Shown: in pieces, positions 17,981 through 29,139 of the stretch | How positions within the stretch are numbered: the stretch's first letter is position 1 | How the letters are laid out: each line of letters begins with the position of its first letter | Assembly: GCF_030651995.1 (NCBI RefSeq) | Contig: NZ_JAUSBN010000052.1 | Location: 61,824-125,823 of the forward strand | Origin: Reyranella sp. | Lineage (GTDB): Bacteria > Pseudomonadota > Alphaproteobacteria > Reyranellales > Reyranellaceae | Length of the DNA: 64,000 bases | Direction of reading: 5' to 3' | The notes under the pieces: model-generated | The model's input: only the letters and a program-made list of their open reading frames with translations | Databases searched by the model: none | Told to the model about the DNA's origin: nothing | Translations under genes and position numbers: made by a program

Positions 17981-19504
17981 TCAGAGCAACGACCCTTGAT
18001 TGCCGGTGCCGTCGTCGCGACGACGCGGTGAGACGGGCGGCGGCGCAACCGGCTTCGCGACGCCCGAGCCATCGGTGATTCTCGCGCCGACGCGGCCGTC
18101 GTTGAATTCGATGCTGATCGTCTGGCCGGTGCTGGTGCCGGCGGCGGCGAGGACGGGCTGGCCGTCCTGGTCTCGCACAAGGGCGAAGCCGCGATTGAGG
18201 ACGGAGTGGAAGGAGTAGCTCTCCAGCAGCTTGGCGGCCTGGTCGACCTGGCGATGGCCGTTCAGCAACAGGTCGTTGCCGTGGCGCTTTAGACGCTCGC
18301 CCAGCTGGTCGAGCCGGTCGAAGGCGCGGGCGTATTTCTGCAACGCATCGCTCTTGAAGCGGTCGACGGCGCGGGTCAGCGCGCGGCCCTCGGCGACCAG
18401 CGCCTGTTCCTTGGCGGCGATCACCGCCTGCGGGCTCACCAGGCGCGCGGCCGAGAGCTGATGCACTCGACGTTCGACGAGCTGGCGCGCGGCGAGCGCC
18501 AGCCGCTCGCCGCTCACGTCGATCCGCTGCTGGCGCTCCTCGATCAGGCGGCGCGGATCGCCGAGGCCGCGCGCGAGGCCGGCCAGTTCCATCGACCGCT
18601 CGCGCAGCAGGCGCGTCATGCCGCCGACCAGCCGCTTGGCGTAGTCGAGCGTCTCGGTCATCAGGTCGGCGCGCACCGGCACCGCCATCTCGGCGGCGGC
18701 GGTCGGCGTGGGCGCGCGGCGGTCCGAGGCGAAGTCGATCAGGGTCGTGTCGGTCTCGTGGCCGACGGCGGAGATCAGCGGGATTGCCGAGTCCGCAGCG
18801 GCACGCACCACGATCTCCTCGTTGAAGGCCCACAGGTCCTCCAGCGAGCCGCCGCCGCGCGCCACGATCAGCACGTCGGGACGCGGCACCGGTCCGTCCT
18901 CCGGGAGCTGGTTGAAGCCGGCGATGGCACGGGCCACCTCGCCCGCCGCCTTCTCGCCCTGGACCGCGACCGGCCAGACCAGCACGTGACAGGGGAAACG
19001 GTCGCTGAGGCGATGCAGGATGTCGCGGATGACGGCGCCCGACGGCGAGGTCACGACGCCCACCACCTGCGGCAGGTAGGGCAGCGGGCGCTTGCGGTCC
19101 GCATCGAACAGGCCCTCGGCCTGCAGCTTCTTGCGACGGTCCTCCAGCAGCTTCAGCAGCGCGCCTTCGCCGGCCAGTTCCAGCCGGTCGACGATGATCT
19201 GGTAGCGCGAGGAGCCGGCATAGGTGGTGAGCTTGCCGGTGGCGATGACCTCCAGCCCCTCCTCGATCTTGATCCCGAGCCGCGGGATCGTGCCCTTCCA
19301 GCAGACGCCGTCGATCACGGCGTTCTCGTCCTTGAGGCGGAAGTAGCAGTGACCCGAGCGCGGGAACGAGGGCTGGCTGATCTCGCCGCGCACACGCACG
19401 CGGGGGAAGGCCGTCTCGATCTCGCGCTTCAGCGCGAACGACAGCTCGGAAACCGAGAATTCCGGGACGTTACTGGGAGCGGCGGGGGCGTCGAGGTCAT
19501 CCAT
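17981..19504 (-). CDS. xseA: exodeoxyribonuclease VII large subunit
   Basis: 'FSVSELSFALKREIETAFPRVRVRGEISQPSFPRSGHCYFRLKDENAVIDGVCWKG', 'VVTSPSGAVIRDILHRLSDRFP'. Confidence 0.95.
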   Translation of the reverse strand: MDDLDAPAAPSNVPEFSVSELSFALKREIETAFPRVRVRGEISQPSFPRSGHCYFRLKDENAVIDGVCWKGTIPRLGIKIEEGLEVIATGKLTTYAGSSRYQIIVDRLELAGEGALLKLLEDRRKKLQAEGLFDADRKRPLPYLPQVVGVVTSPSGAVIRDILHRLSDRFPCHVLVWPVAVQGEKAAGEVARAIAGFNQLPEDGPVPRPDVLIVARGGGSLEDLWAFNEEIVVRAAADSAIPLISAVGHETDTTLIDFASDRRAPTPTAAAEMAVPVRADLMTETLDYAKRLVGGMTRLLRERSMELAGLARGLGDPRRLIEERQQRIDVSGERLALAARQLVERRVHQLSAARLVSPQAVIAAKEQALVAEGRALTRAVDRFKSDALQKYARAFDRLDQLGERLKRHGNDLLLNGHRQVDQAAKLLESYSFHSVLNRGFALVRDQDGQPVLAAAGTSTGQTISIEFNDGRVGARITDGSGVAKPVAPPPVSPRRRDDGTGNQGSLL

Positions 19505-19560
19505 GCCGGCCGAACCTAGCCGCTTGTGCCGACGGCGCAAACTGTGGTCAAAGCCTCGCC

Positions 19561-20835
19561 ATGCGAATCCTCGTGGTGGGCGGCGGCGGCCGCGAACATG
19601 CCCTGTGCTGGGCGATTTCGGCCTCTCCGCTGTGCACGAAGCTCTACTGCGCGCCGGGCAATGCCGGCATCGCGCAGGTCGCCGAATGCGTCGATGTCGG
19701 AGCCGAGGACATTCCCGGCCAGGTGGCGCTGGCGCAGCGGCTGAAGATCGATTTCGTGGTGATCGCCCCCGACGCGCCGCTGGTGGCCGGCATGGCCGAC
19801 GCCTTCGCCGAGGCCGGCATCAAGGCCTGGGGCCCGTCGAAGGCCGCCGCCCGCATCGAGGGCTCGAAGAGCTTCACCAAGGAACTCTGCCGCGCCAACA
19901 ACATCCCGACCGCCGCCTATGAGCGCTTCACCGAGGTCGGGCCGGCCGAGGCCTATCTCCGGGCCCAGGGCCTGCCCATCGTAATCAAGGCCGACGGTCT
20001 TGCCGCCGGCAAGGGCGTGATCATCGCCGAGACGGTCGAGCAGGCGATCGAGGCGGTGCGCGACATGCTCTCGGGCAACCGCTTCGGCGCCGCCGGCGCC
20101 TCGGTGGTGATCGAGGAGTTCATGCAGGGCGAGGAAGCGAGCTTCTTCGCCCTCACAGACGGCGAGCATGTGCTGCCGCTGGTCGGCGCGCAGGACCACA
20201 AGCGCGCCTTCGACGGCGACACGGGCCCCAACACCGGCGGCATGGGCGCCTACTCACCCGCCCCGATCTTCGACGCCGCCATGCAGCAGCGCACGATGGA
20301 CGAGATCGTGCTGCCGACCGTGCGCGCGCTCGCCCGGGCCGGCACGCCGTTCAGGGGCGTGCTCTATGCCGGCCTGATGATCGACGCCAAGGGCCCGCGG
20401 CTGGTCGAGTACAATTGCCGCTTCGGCGATCCCGAGACCCAGGTCCTGATGATGCGGCTGAAATCCGACCTCGTGCCGGCGCTGCTGGCCAGCGCCGAAG
20501 GCGGGCTGAAGCATCTCGACCTGCGCTGGTCGCCCGACGCCGCCGTCACAGTGATCATGGCGACCAAGGGCTATCCCGACTCCTACCCAAAGGGCAGCGA
20601 GATCCGTGGCCTGGCCGAGGCCGCCAGGGTCGAGGGTGTGCAGATCTTCCACGCCGGCACCAAGGCCGGCCCGGACGGGAAAATCCTGGCCAATGGCGGC
20701 CGCGTCCTGAACGTCAGCGCCATGGCCCCCACCGTCGAGGAAGCCCGCGCCCGCGCCTACCGCGCCGTCGACCTGATCGACTGGCCCGAGGGCTTCTACC
20801 GCAAGGACATTGCCTGGCGGGCGCTCAAAGGCTGA
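19561..20835 (+). CDS. purD: phosphoribosylamine--glycine ligase
   Basis: 'MRILVVGGGGREHALCWAISASP', 'GPNTGGMGAYSPAP', 'VEYNCRFGDPETQ'. Confidence 0.97.
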   Translation: MRILVVGGGGREHALCWAISASPLCTKLYCAPGNAGIAQVAECVDVGAEDIPGQVALAQRLKIDFVVIAPDAPLVAGMADAFAEAGIKAWGPSKAAARIEGSKSFTKELCRANNIPTAAYERFTEVGPAEAYLRAQGLPIVIKADGLAAGKGVIIAETVEQAIEAVRDMLSGNRFGAAGASVVIEEFMQGEEASFFALTDGEHVLPLVGAQDHKRAFDGDTGPNTGGMGAYSPAPIFDAAMQQRTMDEIVLPTVRALARAGTPFRGVLYAGLMIDAKGPRLVEYNCRFGDPETQVLMMRLKSDLVPALLASAEGGLKHLDLRWSPDAAVTVIMATKGYPDSYPKGSEIRGLAEAARVEGVQIFHAGTKAGPDGKILANGGRVLNVSAMAPTVEEARARAYRAVDLIDWPEGFYRKDIAWRALKG

Positions 20836-20948
20836 CCTTTCATGCAAGATCGACCGGCTGAAGCTGCTGCAGGCCCTGGTCGCGGCCATGCCGGCGACGG
20901 GCGAATGGGACCCGCCGAGGGGGCGGCACCCCCTTGCGCCAGGGGATT

Positions 20949-21113
20949 TCAGCGGGCGTTGGGATCGTAAGGCGTTGCCGGCAGCCCGGTCTGCATTTCG
21001 CCACTGCCACGACCATAGCCTTGGTATCGGCTGTCCTTGGGAATGCCGTCGCAGCCGGTCGAACCGGCCAAGGCGGCGAGCACGAGCACGATGATAGGAA
21101 ACGCTGCCTTCAT
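20949..21113 (-). CDS. small putative lipoprotein (54 aa), absent from the ORF track
   Basis: Translated by hand: MKAAFPIIVLVLAALAGSTGCDGIPKDSRYQGYGRGSGEMQTGLPATPYDPNAR*; signal-like N-terminus and Cys. Confidence 0.55.
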   Translation of the reverse strand: MKAAFPIIVLVLAALAGSTGCDGIPKDSRYQGYGRGSGEMQTGLPATPYDPNAR

Positions 21114-21558
21114 GCTCTGCTACCCCGCTTGCCCCCTTGGGCTGGATGTTGGGCTGGATGTCGGGCTCGCGGCGGCGCGCGCCGTGCTGGTCGACCGGCA
21201 GGCCACGAAGCCTTCCAGAACCGGCATTTTCTGGATGAACCCATAAGGTCAAAGCTATCATTCTGCCGTGTCAGCGGGAAGGATGATCGCGGATATGGCT
21301 TCCGCTGCTTGTCGCCGATCGACACGACACCGAAGTCGACCTTTGATCCGACATTCCCCGGAAGAACCCCGATTCCTGGCGGCATGGGAGGCTTCGCGAC
21401 CACCGAGGGCAGTTCTGAGTGCCGTGCGGAAGGGTAATTGCCCGGATTGGCTGCTGATCTCACTGAGCCGAGAATTCCACGGCTGGTGATTGCGCCGATT
21501 CTCGTCATCAAGGCACACCTCTCCCGTGTTTCTTGCCGGAGCTCATGACAGCCTGACG

Positions 21559-21726
21559 CGTCACACCGGCACCAACGCCGGCCCGGAGGGCACCATCCTC
21601 GCCAATGGCGGCCGGGTCCTGGATGTCAGCGCCATGGCGTCCACCGTCAAGGAACCCCGAGCCCGCGCCTACCGCGCGATCGACCCGATCGTCTGGCCGG
21701 AAGGGAGCATGAGCCTGAAAAGCTGA
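21559..21726 (+). pseudogene. diverged duplicate of the purD 3' end
   Basis: HTGTNAGPEGTILANGGRVLDVSAMASTVKEPRARAYRAIDPIVWPEG vs PurD HAGTKAGPDGKILANGGRVLNVSAMAPTVEEARARAYRAVDLIDWPEG. Confidence 0.88.
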
Positions 21727-21777
21727 CATGCGCCCTCCCCCGGAGACGGGGGCCGGAGAATCCTCTAGTTTCCCGCC

Positions 21778-22905
21778 ATGCCTGACGCCCTCTCCGAGTC
21801 CCAGCGCCTGCTGGCCCAGCTTCGCTTTCCCTGCGGTGACGTGCCGGAACCCGGCGACATCAAGAACGTCGCCCCCGGCATCCACTGGCTGCGCATGCCG
21901 CTGCCGTTCCAGCTCAACCACATCAACCTGTGGCTGATCGAGGAGAAGGATGGCTGGACGATCGTCGACACCGGCATCAATTCGCAGGACACGCGAACGC
22001 TCTGGGAGAAGATCTTCGCCGAGAAGCTGGGGGGCAAACCAGTCGTGCGCGTGATCGGCACGCACCTCCACCCAGACCATATCGGCCTCGCGGGCTGGCT
22101 GTGCGAGCGGTGGAACGCGCCGCTCTACATGACGCTGGGCGAGTACATGAGCGCACAGGCCGCGCGCAACGACTTCGTCGAGAATGAGGAGACGCGCGCG
22201 GAGCACGTCACGCGCAACGGCGTGCCGGCCGATCGCATCGCCAACTTCCATCGCCACAAGGGCGGCTACGCCAAGGGCGTGGTGCCGCTGCCGACCGCCT
22301 ACCGGCGCATGATCCATGCGCATCCCATCACCATCGGCGGTCATCGCTGGGACGTCATCGTGGGCCGCGGGCATGCGCCCGAACATGCCTCGCTCTGGTG
22401 TCCCGAACTCAACGTGATGATCGCGGGCGACCAGGTGCTGCCCAAGATCAGCACCAATGTCGGCGTGTGGCCCAACGAGCCGCTGGCAGACGCGCTGACC
22501 TGGTTCCTCGATGGCTTCTCGCGCTTCCGCCGCCTGCCGGCCGACGCGCTGGTCCTGCCGAGCCACGGCTTCCCCTTCATCGGCCTGCATACCCGGCTCG
22601 ACCAGCTCGTCGCCCATCACGACGCCCGGCTGAACGACATGGAGCGGGCGATCGCCGCCCGGGGTCCAGAGGGCGCGACCGGCTGGGACATGGTGCCGGT
22701 CCTCTTCCCCCGCCATCTCGACAACAACCAGATCGTCTTCGCCTTCGGTGAGACGCTGGCGCACCTCCATTGCCTGGAGACACGCGCGCGGGTGAAGCGC
22801 GTCGTGGTCGACGGCGTGCACCGCTTCGTGGCGCTGGCCGATCTGAATACCCTGCCCCCGGCCGACGATTCGGACGGCGTGGTCATGGACATCGGCCAGA
22901 CCTGA
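21778..22905 (+). CDS. MBL-fold metallo-hydrolase
   Basis: 'WTIVDTGINSQDT...VIGTHLHPDHIGLAGWL'. Confidence 0.9.
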   Translation: MPDALSESQRLLAQLRFPCGDVPEPGDIKNVAPGIHWLRMPLPFQLNHINLWLIEEKDGWTIVDTGINSQDTRTLWEKIFAEKLGGKPVVRVIGTHLHPDHIGLAGWLCERWNAPLYMTLGEYMSAQAARNDFVENEETRAEHVTRNGVPADRIANFHRHKGGYAKGVVPLPTAYRRMIHAHPITIGGHRWDVIVGRGHAPEHASLWCPELNVMIAGDQVLPKISTNVGVWPNEPLADALTWFLDGFSRFRRLPADALVLPSHGFPFIGLHTRLDQLVAHHDARLNDMERAIAARGPEGATGWDMVPVLFPRHLDNNQIVFAFGETLAHLHCLETRARVKRVVVDGVHRFVALADLNTLPPADDSDGVVMDIGQT

Positions 22906-22926
22906 CCAAGGCCAGATTCCCAAACG

Positions 22927-23970
22927 ATGCGCGTCGACCTTTTCGATTTCGCGCTGCCGGACGAACTGATCGCCCAGCGGCCTGTCTCCCCGCGCGACTC
23001 CGCGCGCCTGCTCGACGTCACGGGCGAGACCCTGCACGACCGCACCGTGCGGTCGCTGCCCGGCCTGCTGCGGCGCGGCGACCTGCTCGTCTTCAACGAC
23101 ACCAGGGTCATCCCCGCGCGCCTGAAGGGCGTGCGGCCGGGCCAGGGCATCCGCCAGGACGTGGCGGTCGAGGCGCTGCTGATCCGCGATCTCGGTAACC
23201 GGCGCTGGCGCGCCTTCGCCCGCCCGGGAAAGCGGCTGCGGCCGGGCGATGCGCTGGCCTTCCCGGGGCTTCGCGCCCGCGTCGAGTCCAAGGAAGAGGA
23301 CGGCTCGCTGGTGCTGGCCTTCGACCAGGAGGGTCACGCCTTTCTCACGGCCCTCGAGCAGGAAGGTACGGTACCTCTGCCACCCTACATTCGCGGCGGC
23401 ACCGCCGACGCGCAGGACCGCAAGGATTACCAGACGCTGTTTGCCAGGCACGACGGCTCCGTCGCCGCCCCCACCGCCGGGCTGCATTTCACGCCCGAGC
23501 TGATGGCCGCCCTCGCCGACAGCGGCATCACCACGGCGGGCGTCACCCTGCATGTCGGCGCGGGCACCTTCCAGCCGGTACGGGTGGACGACACCGACGC
23601 GCATACGATGCACGCCGAATGGGGCGAGGTTTCGGAGGCGACGGCGCGCGCCGTCGAGGCGACGCGCATCCTGGGCGGCCGCATCGTCTCGATCGGCACG
23701 ACCTCGCTGCGCCTGCTCGAAACCGTGGCACGCGAGCATGACGGCGCCCTCAAGCCGTGGAGCGGCGAGACCGACATCTTCATCACGCCGGGCTTCAAGT
23801 TCCGCGCGGTCGACCTGCTGCTGACCAACTTCCACCTGCCCCGCTCGACCCTGTTCATGCTGGTCTCCGCCTTCGCCGGGCTGGAGCGCATGAAACAGGC
23901 CTACGAGCACGCCGTGCGCGAGCGATACCGCTTCTATTCCTACGGCGATTGTTGTCTGTTGCGCCGATGA
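22927..23970 (+). CDS. queA: tRNA preQ1(34) S-adenosylmethionine ribosyltransferase-isomerase
   Basis: '[29 protein letters not shown]', '[14 protein letters not shown]', '[19 protein letters not shown]'. Confidence 0.96.
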   Translation: MRVDLFDFALPDELIAQRPVSPRDSARLLDVTGETLHDRTVRSLPGLLRRGDLLVFNDTRVIPARLKGVRPGQGIRQDVAVEALLIRDLGNRRWRAFARPGKRLRPGDALAFPGLRARVESKEEDGSLVLAFDQEGHAFLTALEQEGTVPLPPYIRGGTADAQDRKDYQTLFARHDGSVAAPTAGLHFTPELMAALADSGITTAGVTLHVGAGTFQPVRVDDTDAHTMHAEWGEVSEATARAVEATRILGGRIVSIGTTSLRLLETVAREHDGALKPWSGETDIFITPGFKFRAVDLLLTNFHLPRSTLFMLVSAFAGLERMKQAYEHAVRERYRFYSYGDCCLLRR

Positions 23971-25091
23971 GCCTTTCCTACGAGCTGCTGGGCAGCGACG
24001 GCGCCGCCCGCCGCGGCCGGATATCGACCGCGCACGGAACCATCGAGACGCCGGCCTTCATGCCGGTCGGCACCGCGGGTACGGTGAAGGCGATGCTGCC
24101 GCAATCCGTCGCCGAGACCGGCGCGGAGATCGTGCTGGGCAACACCTTCCACCTGATGCTGCGGCCGGGCGCCGAACGCGTCGCAGCACTTGGCGGCCTG
24201 CACAAGTTCATGAACTGGCCGGGCCCGATCCTGACCGATTCGGGCGGCTTCCAGGTGATGTCGCTCAAGGAGCTGCGCAAGCTCGACCCCGACGGCGTCA
24301 CCTTCCGCTCGCCCAAAGACGGTTCGCAGCATCGCCTGACGCCCGAAAGCTCGATCGGCATCCAGCGCCTGCTCGACGCCGACATCACCATGTCGTTCGA
24401 CGAATGCACCAGCTGGCCGGTCGAGGAGCCGGAAGCCGCCTTCTCGATGCGGCTCTCCATGAAGTGGGCCGAGCGCGGCCGCAGGGCCTTCGTCGATCGC
24501 CCGGGCTACGGCCTGTTCGGCATCGTCCAGGGCAGCACCTTCCCGGCGTTGCGCGAGGAGAGTGCGAAGGCGCTGATCGACATCGGCTTTGACGGCTACG
24601 CGGTCGGCGGCCTCGCCGTGGGCGAAGGCCAGGAACTCATGTTCGGCACGCTCGACTACACGGTGCCGATGCTGCCCGCCGACCGGCCGCGCTACCTGAT
24701 GGGCGTCGGCCGTCCCGGCGACATCGTCGGCGCGGTGAAGCGCGGCATCGACATGTTCGACTGCGTGATGCCGACGCGCGCAGGCCGCACGGCGCAGGCC
24801 TTCACGCGCCGCGGTGAGCTCAACATGCGCAACGCCCGCCATCGCGACGATCCGCGTCCGATCGACGAGCACTGCGGCTGCCCTGCCTGCCGGCATCACA
24901 GCCGCGCCTATCTGCATCACCTGATCCGCGCCGACGAGATCCTGGGCGCGATGCTGCTCACCTGGCACAATCTCCACTACTATCAGGACGTGATGCGCGG
25001 GCTGCGCGGCGCCATCGAGAGCAAGAGCCTGGACTCCTGGATCGCCTCGTTCGAGCGCGACCAGGCGCTGGGCGACATCCCACCCATGTAG
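23967..25091 (+). CDS. tgt: tRNA-guanine(34) transglycosylase
   Basis: '[43 protein letters not shown]', '[11 protein letters not shown]'; ATGA overlap with queA. Confidence 0.96.
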   Translation: MSLSYELLGSDGAARRGRISTAHGTIETPAFMPVGTAGTVKAMLPQSVAETGAEIVLGNTFHLMLRPGAERVAALGGLHKFMNWPGPILTDSGGFQVMSLKELRKLDPDGVTFRSPKDGSQHRLTPESSIGIQRLLDADITMSFDECTSWPVEEPEAAFSMRLSMKWAERGRRAFVDRPGYGLFGIVQGSTFPALREESAKALIDIGFDGYAVGGLAVGEGQELMFGTLDYTVPMLPADRPRYLMGVGRPGDIVGAVKRGIDMFDCVMPTRAGRTAQAFTRRGELNMRNARHRDDPRPIDEHCGCPACRHHSRAYLHHLIRADEILGAMLLTWHNLHYYQDVMRGLRGAIESKSLDSWIASFERDQALGDIPPM

Positions 25092-25103
25092 CGGAGCGCA
25101 CCG

Positions 25104-25712
25104 ATGCCGAACGAGGCCCTGATCGTCGTCGACGTGCAGAACGATTTCTGCGAGGCCGGTGCATTGGCCGTGGCCGGCGCCCACGCCATCGTCCCGCTGG
25201 TCAATCGCCTGATCGCGCGCCACGACCATGTCGTGCTGACTCAGGACTGGCATCCGCCGGGCCATGCCTCGTTCGCGAGCGCGTGGCAGGACGCGGAGCC
25301 GTTCACCACGGTGCAGTTCCCCTACGGGCCGCAGGTCCTGTGGCCGGACCATTGCGTGCAGGGCACGCCGGGGGCCGCGTTCCATCCCGACCTGGAGGTC
25401 ACCAAGGCGCAGATGATCGTGCGCAAGGGCTTCCACACCGGCATCGATTCCTATTCCGCGTTCCGCGAGAACGACCGCATGACGCGCACCGGCCTCGACG
25501 GCTACCTGAAGGCGCGCGGTTTCACGAAGCTGATCTTCTGCGGCCTGGCGCTCGACTACTGCGTCGCCTGGTCGGCCATCGACGCGCGTCAGGCGGGCTT
25601 CGACGTGGCCGTGGTGGTCGAGGCGACGGCCGCCATCGACCTCGACGACAGCCGCAAGCGCATGATGAGCGACATGCGCCGCGCCGGGATCAATCTGAAC
25701 GCTACTGCGTAG
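25104..25712 (+). CDS. pncA: nicotinamidase
   Basis: 'ALIVVDVQNDFCEAGALAVAGAHAIVPLVN', 'TQDWHPPGHASFAS', 'GLALDYCVAWSAIDARQAGF'. Confidence 0.93.
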   Translation: MPNEALIVVDVQNDFCEAGALAVAGAHAIVPLVNRLIARHDHVVLTQDWHPPGHASFASAWQDAEPFTTVQFPYGPQVLWPDHCVQGTPGAAFHPDLEVTKAQMIVRKGFHTGIDSYSAFRENDRMTRTGLDGYLKARGFTKLIFCGLALDYCVAWSAIDARQAGFDVAVVVEATAAIDLDDSRKRMMSDMRRAGINLNATA

Positions 25713-25726
25713 CGCTTTTTCATATT

Positions 25727-25819
25727 CCTCTCCCCCGGTAGGGGGAGAGGTTAGGTGAGGGGGTTACGGGCGGTGCGTCGCCCCCTCACCCAGCCTCTCC
25801 CCCTATCGGGGGAGAGGAG
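25727..25819. repeat. palindromic intergenic repeat, CTCTCCCCC family, copy 1
   Basis: CCTCTCCCCCggtaGGGGGAGAGGTTAGGTGAGGGGG ... CCCCCTCACCCAGCCTCTCCCCCtatcGGGGGAGAGG. Confidence 0.9.
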
Positions 25820-25847
25820 TCTGAATGAGACGTGGGTACAGCTCGAC

Positions 25848-27050
<1,203 letters not shown>

Positions 27051-27177
27051 CTTGGGTACTCCCGACTAAGGCAATCGTTGCTGAGGGGTTAGCACCCGAC
27101 GCGTGCGGTTGCCAATGGCCCCCGCGATGCCCCTGGGACAGGGGCGCCATGCCCTGGAAGAGCGAGCGCGGCCTTCC

Positions 27178-27834
27178 TTAGCGGGCAGAGCGACGACAGA
27201 CGGCGTATTGGGCGTAGCCGAGATGCGGCCGTTCGAAGCGCCGGACCTCGATGTCGCCGGGCAGCCGCGTCAGGGCGGCCTCCAGCGCGTCGCGCGGGAT
27301 CACGTGGAACAGCGCCAGCCACTGGCGCAGGCCGCCGCGGAACCAGCGCGGCAGCCGCTCCTGGCCGCCAAAGTCGACGAGATGCAGCTCACCGCCGGGC
27401 TGCAGCCACACGACCGACTGGGCCAGCGCCTCCTCCCACTCGGGGATCATCGACAGCGTGTAGGAGAAGAAGATGCGCGAGAATCCCGGCACACCGAACA
27501 ACAGGGCCGGGTCGAAGCGCGTGGCATCGGCATGGGCGAGGCGAATGCGGCCACCCAGCCCTTCCCGGTCGACGCGGCGGCGCGCCGTGTCGAGCATTTC
27601 CAGCGACAGGTCGATGCCGAACAGCGGTGTGTCGGAATGACGATGGGCAACCGCGATCAGGTTGCGCGCCGTGCCACATCCGATCTCCAGCACGCGACCG
27701 CCGGGCGGCGGCGCGAGGCCGTCGATCAACCGGTCACGGCCCAGCAGGTAGTATTTGCGGCTGAGATCGTAAACGTGGCGCTGACGGCGATAGATCCGGT
27801 CCATCAGACCGGCATTGGCGAGTGTCGTGCTCAC
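27178..27834 (-). CDS. btaB: SAM-dependent methyltransferase, BtaB-like (betaine lipid headgroup N-methylation)
   Basis: 'MDRIYRRQRHVYDLSRKYYLLGRDRLIDGLAPPPGGRVLEIGCGTARNLIAVA'; GTG start overlaps the BtaA-like stop (GTGA). Confidence 0.85.
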   Translation of the reverse strand: MSTTLANAGLMDRIYRRQRHVYDLSRKYYLLGRDRLIDGLAPPPGGRVLEIGCGTARNLIAVAHRHSDTPLFGIDLSLEMLDTARRRVDREGLGGRIRLAHADATRFDPALLFGVPGFSRIFFSYTLSMIPEWEEALAQSVVWLQPGGELHLVDFGGQERLPRWFRGGLRQWLALFHVIPRDALEAALTRLPGDIEVRRFERPHLGYAQYAVCRRSAR

Positions 27835-29063
27835 GGCTTCAGCACATAGAGATGGAAGCCGCCATAGATGGCCGACCGGTCGCGTGCGGTGAAGGCGCGC
27901 GACGCCTCTGCCTCATAGTGCCACTGGTCGAGCAGCGCGGACGCGACGCGACCGGGCAGCAGCGAGGGCTCGGCGGCGGTGCGGAAGATCACGCGGGCGC
28001 CCGGCCGCGCCGTGCGCGTGATCTCGGCCCACAGCGCATTGAGCTGCGCGTCGGTCATCCAGTCCTGGGCGTCGAGCAGCACGTAGCGGTCGCGCGAGCC
28101 GGCGGGACAGGCCGCAAGATAATCCGTCACCGAGCGGTTCATCACCTCGACCTTCCCGGCGCCGTGCTTCACCGCGGGGAAATTCTCCTGCCTGAGATAG
28201 GGCGGCAAGGGCCCACTGGCGTTACGCGCATAGCCGCGGCCGAAGGCCTGCCAGGCGAAGTAATTGTCTTCGAGGCTGAAACCGCAGGCCAGCCGCTCGA
28301 CGCGGTCGCGCAGCACCGAGCCCATGTCGCGGCCGCCGGCCAGCGCCTCGTACTGCGCCGGGGGGATGCCGAGGCCGTAGAGCGACAGGCGGTTCGACGT
28401 CGCCCAGCGCACGGCCGGCTTGTCGAACAGCGGCGCCAGCACCGTATCGAAGAAGCGCTGCTGCTCCTCGATCGTCCGCGCCGCGAGGAGCTTGCGGAAG
28501 TCGACGCCGTAGGCCCGCGCGGCAATGTGCGCCGCGCCGATGAAGCGGCCGAGCACGCCGTGGCGATAGGCGTTCTGGGCGAAGATCGAGATACGGCGCC
28601 GGCCGCCCCGGTGCAGGCTGCGGCCTTCCCAGTAGGCGCGGCTCTCGGTATCGAGATGAGGCGCGATCTCGCGGTCGTAGACGCGCGGATTGGCACCCGA
28701 GTCGGCGGCGCCGAAGAAGCGATAGTAATCCGACCAGGAGGGCAGTCTCTGCGCCGCCGTGAGCTTCAGCCGGTTGAGCGCAACATGCGCGCGGCTGAGG
28801 TCGACGGCGGTGATGCGCGCGGGATCGGCGGTGAGATAGGACAGGATGTTGCAGCCGCCCGACGCGATCGCCACGACGTGGCAGTCCGGCGTCAGCGCCA
28901 TCGCCTCCAGGTCGATCTCCGGATCTTCCCAGATCTGGGCGTAGACCAGACCGCGGAACAGCCGCTCGAACAGCTTCTCCAGCATCCCTTCACGGGACAG
29001 AACCTTGTGGCGGCGCACCGCCTGCTTCAGGAGCGAATGGCTTTCTGCCCGCGGATGGATCAA
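27831..29063 (-). CDS. btaA: DUF3419 family, BtaA-like S-adenosylmethionine:diacylglycerol 3-amino-3-carboxypropyltransferase
   Basis: 'LVYAQIWEDPEIDLEAMALTPDCHVVAIASGGCNILSYLTADPARITAVDLSRAHVAL'; TTG start chosen for upstream GGAG, start uncertain (ATG at 28985 possible). Confidence 0.87.
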   Translation of the reverse strand: MIHPRAESHSLLKQAVRRHKVLSREGMLEKLFERLFRGLVYAQIWEDPEIDLEAMALTPDCHVVAIASGGCNILSYLTADPARITAVDLSRAHVALNRLKLTAAQRLPSWSDYYRFFGAADSGANPRVYDREIAPHLDTESRAYWEGRSLHRGGRRRISIFAQNAYRHGVLGRFIGAAHIAARAYGVDFRKLLAARTIEEQQRFFDTVLAPLFDKPAVRWATSNRLSLYGLGIPPAQYEALAGGRDMGSVLRDRVERLACGFSLEDNYFAWQAFGRGYARNASGPLPPYLRQENFPAVKHGAGKVEVMNRSVTDYLAACPAGSRDRYVLLDAQDWMTDAQLNALWAEITRTARPGARVIFRTAAEPSLLPGRVASALLDQWHYEAEASRAFTARDRSAIYGGFHLYVLKP

Positions 29064-29111
29064 CCCAACAACTCCGGCTCTAAATCGAGTCCCTGACGCT
29101 AGACGCGGTCG

Positions 29112-29129
29112 GTGCCAGTTTGATGACGG
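29112..29129 (-). promoter_or_regulatory. candidate PhoB (Pho) box
   Basis: Minus-strand CCGTCAT-CAAA-CTGGCAC vs CTGTCAT-N4-CTGTCAC: 12/14; about 50 bp upstream of the proposed btaA start. Confidence 0.55.
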
Positions 29130-29139
29130 TCGCCGAAGC

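Noticed and set aside
21508-23910. 800-aa minus-strand ORF
   Set aside because: Antisense to MBL hydrolase and queA with low-complexity composition; shadow ORF.
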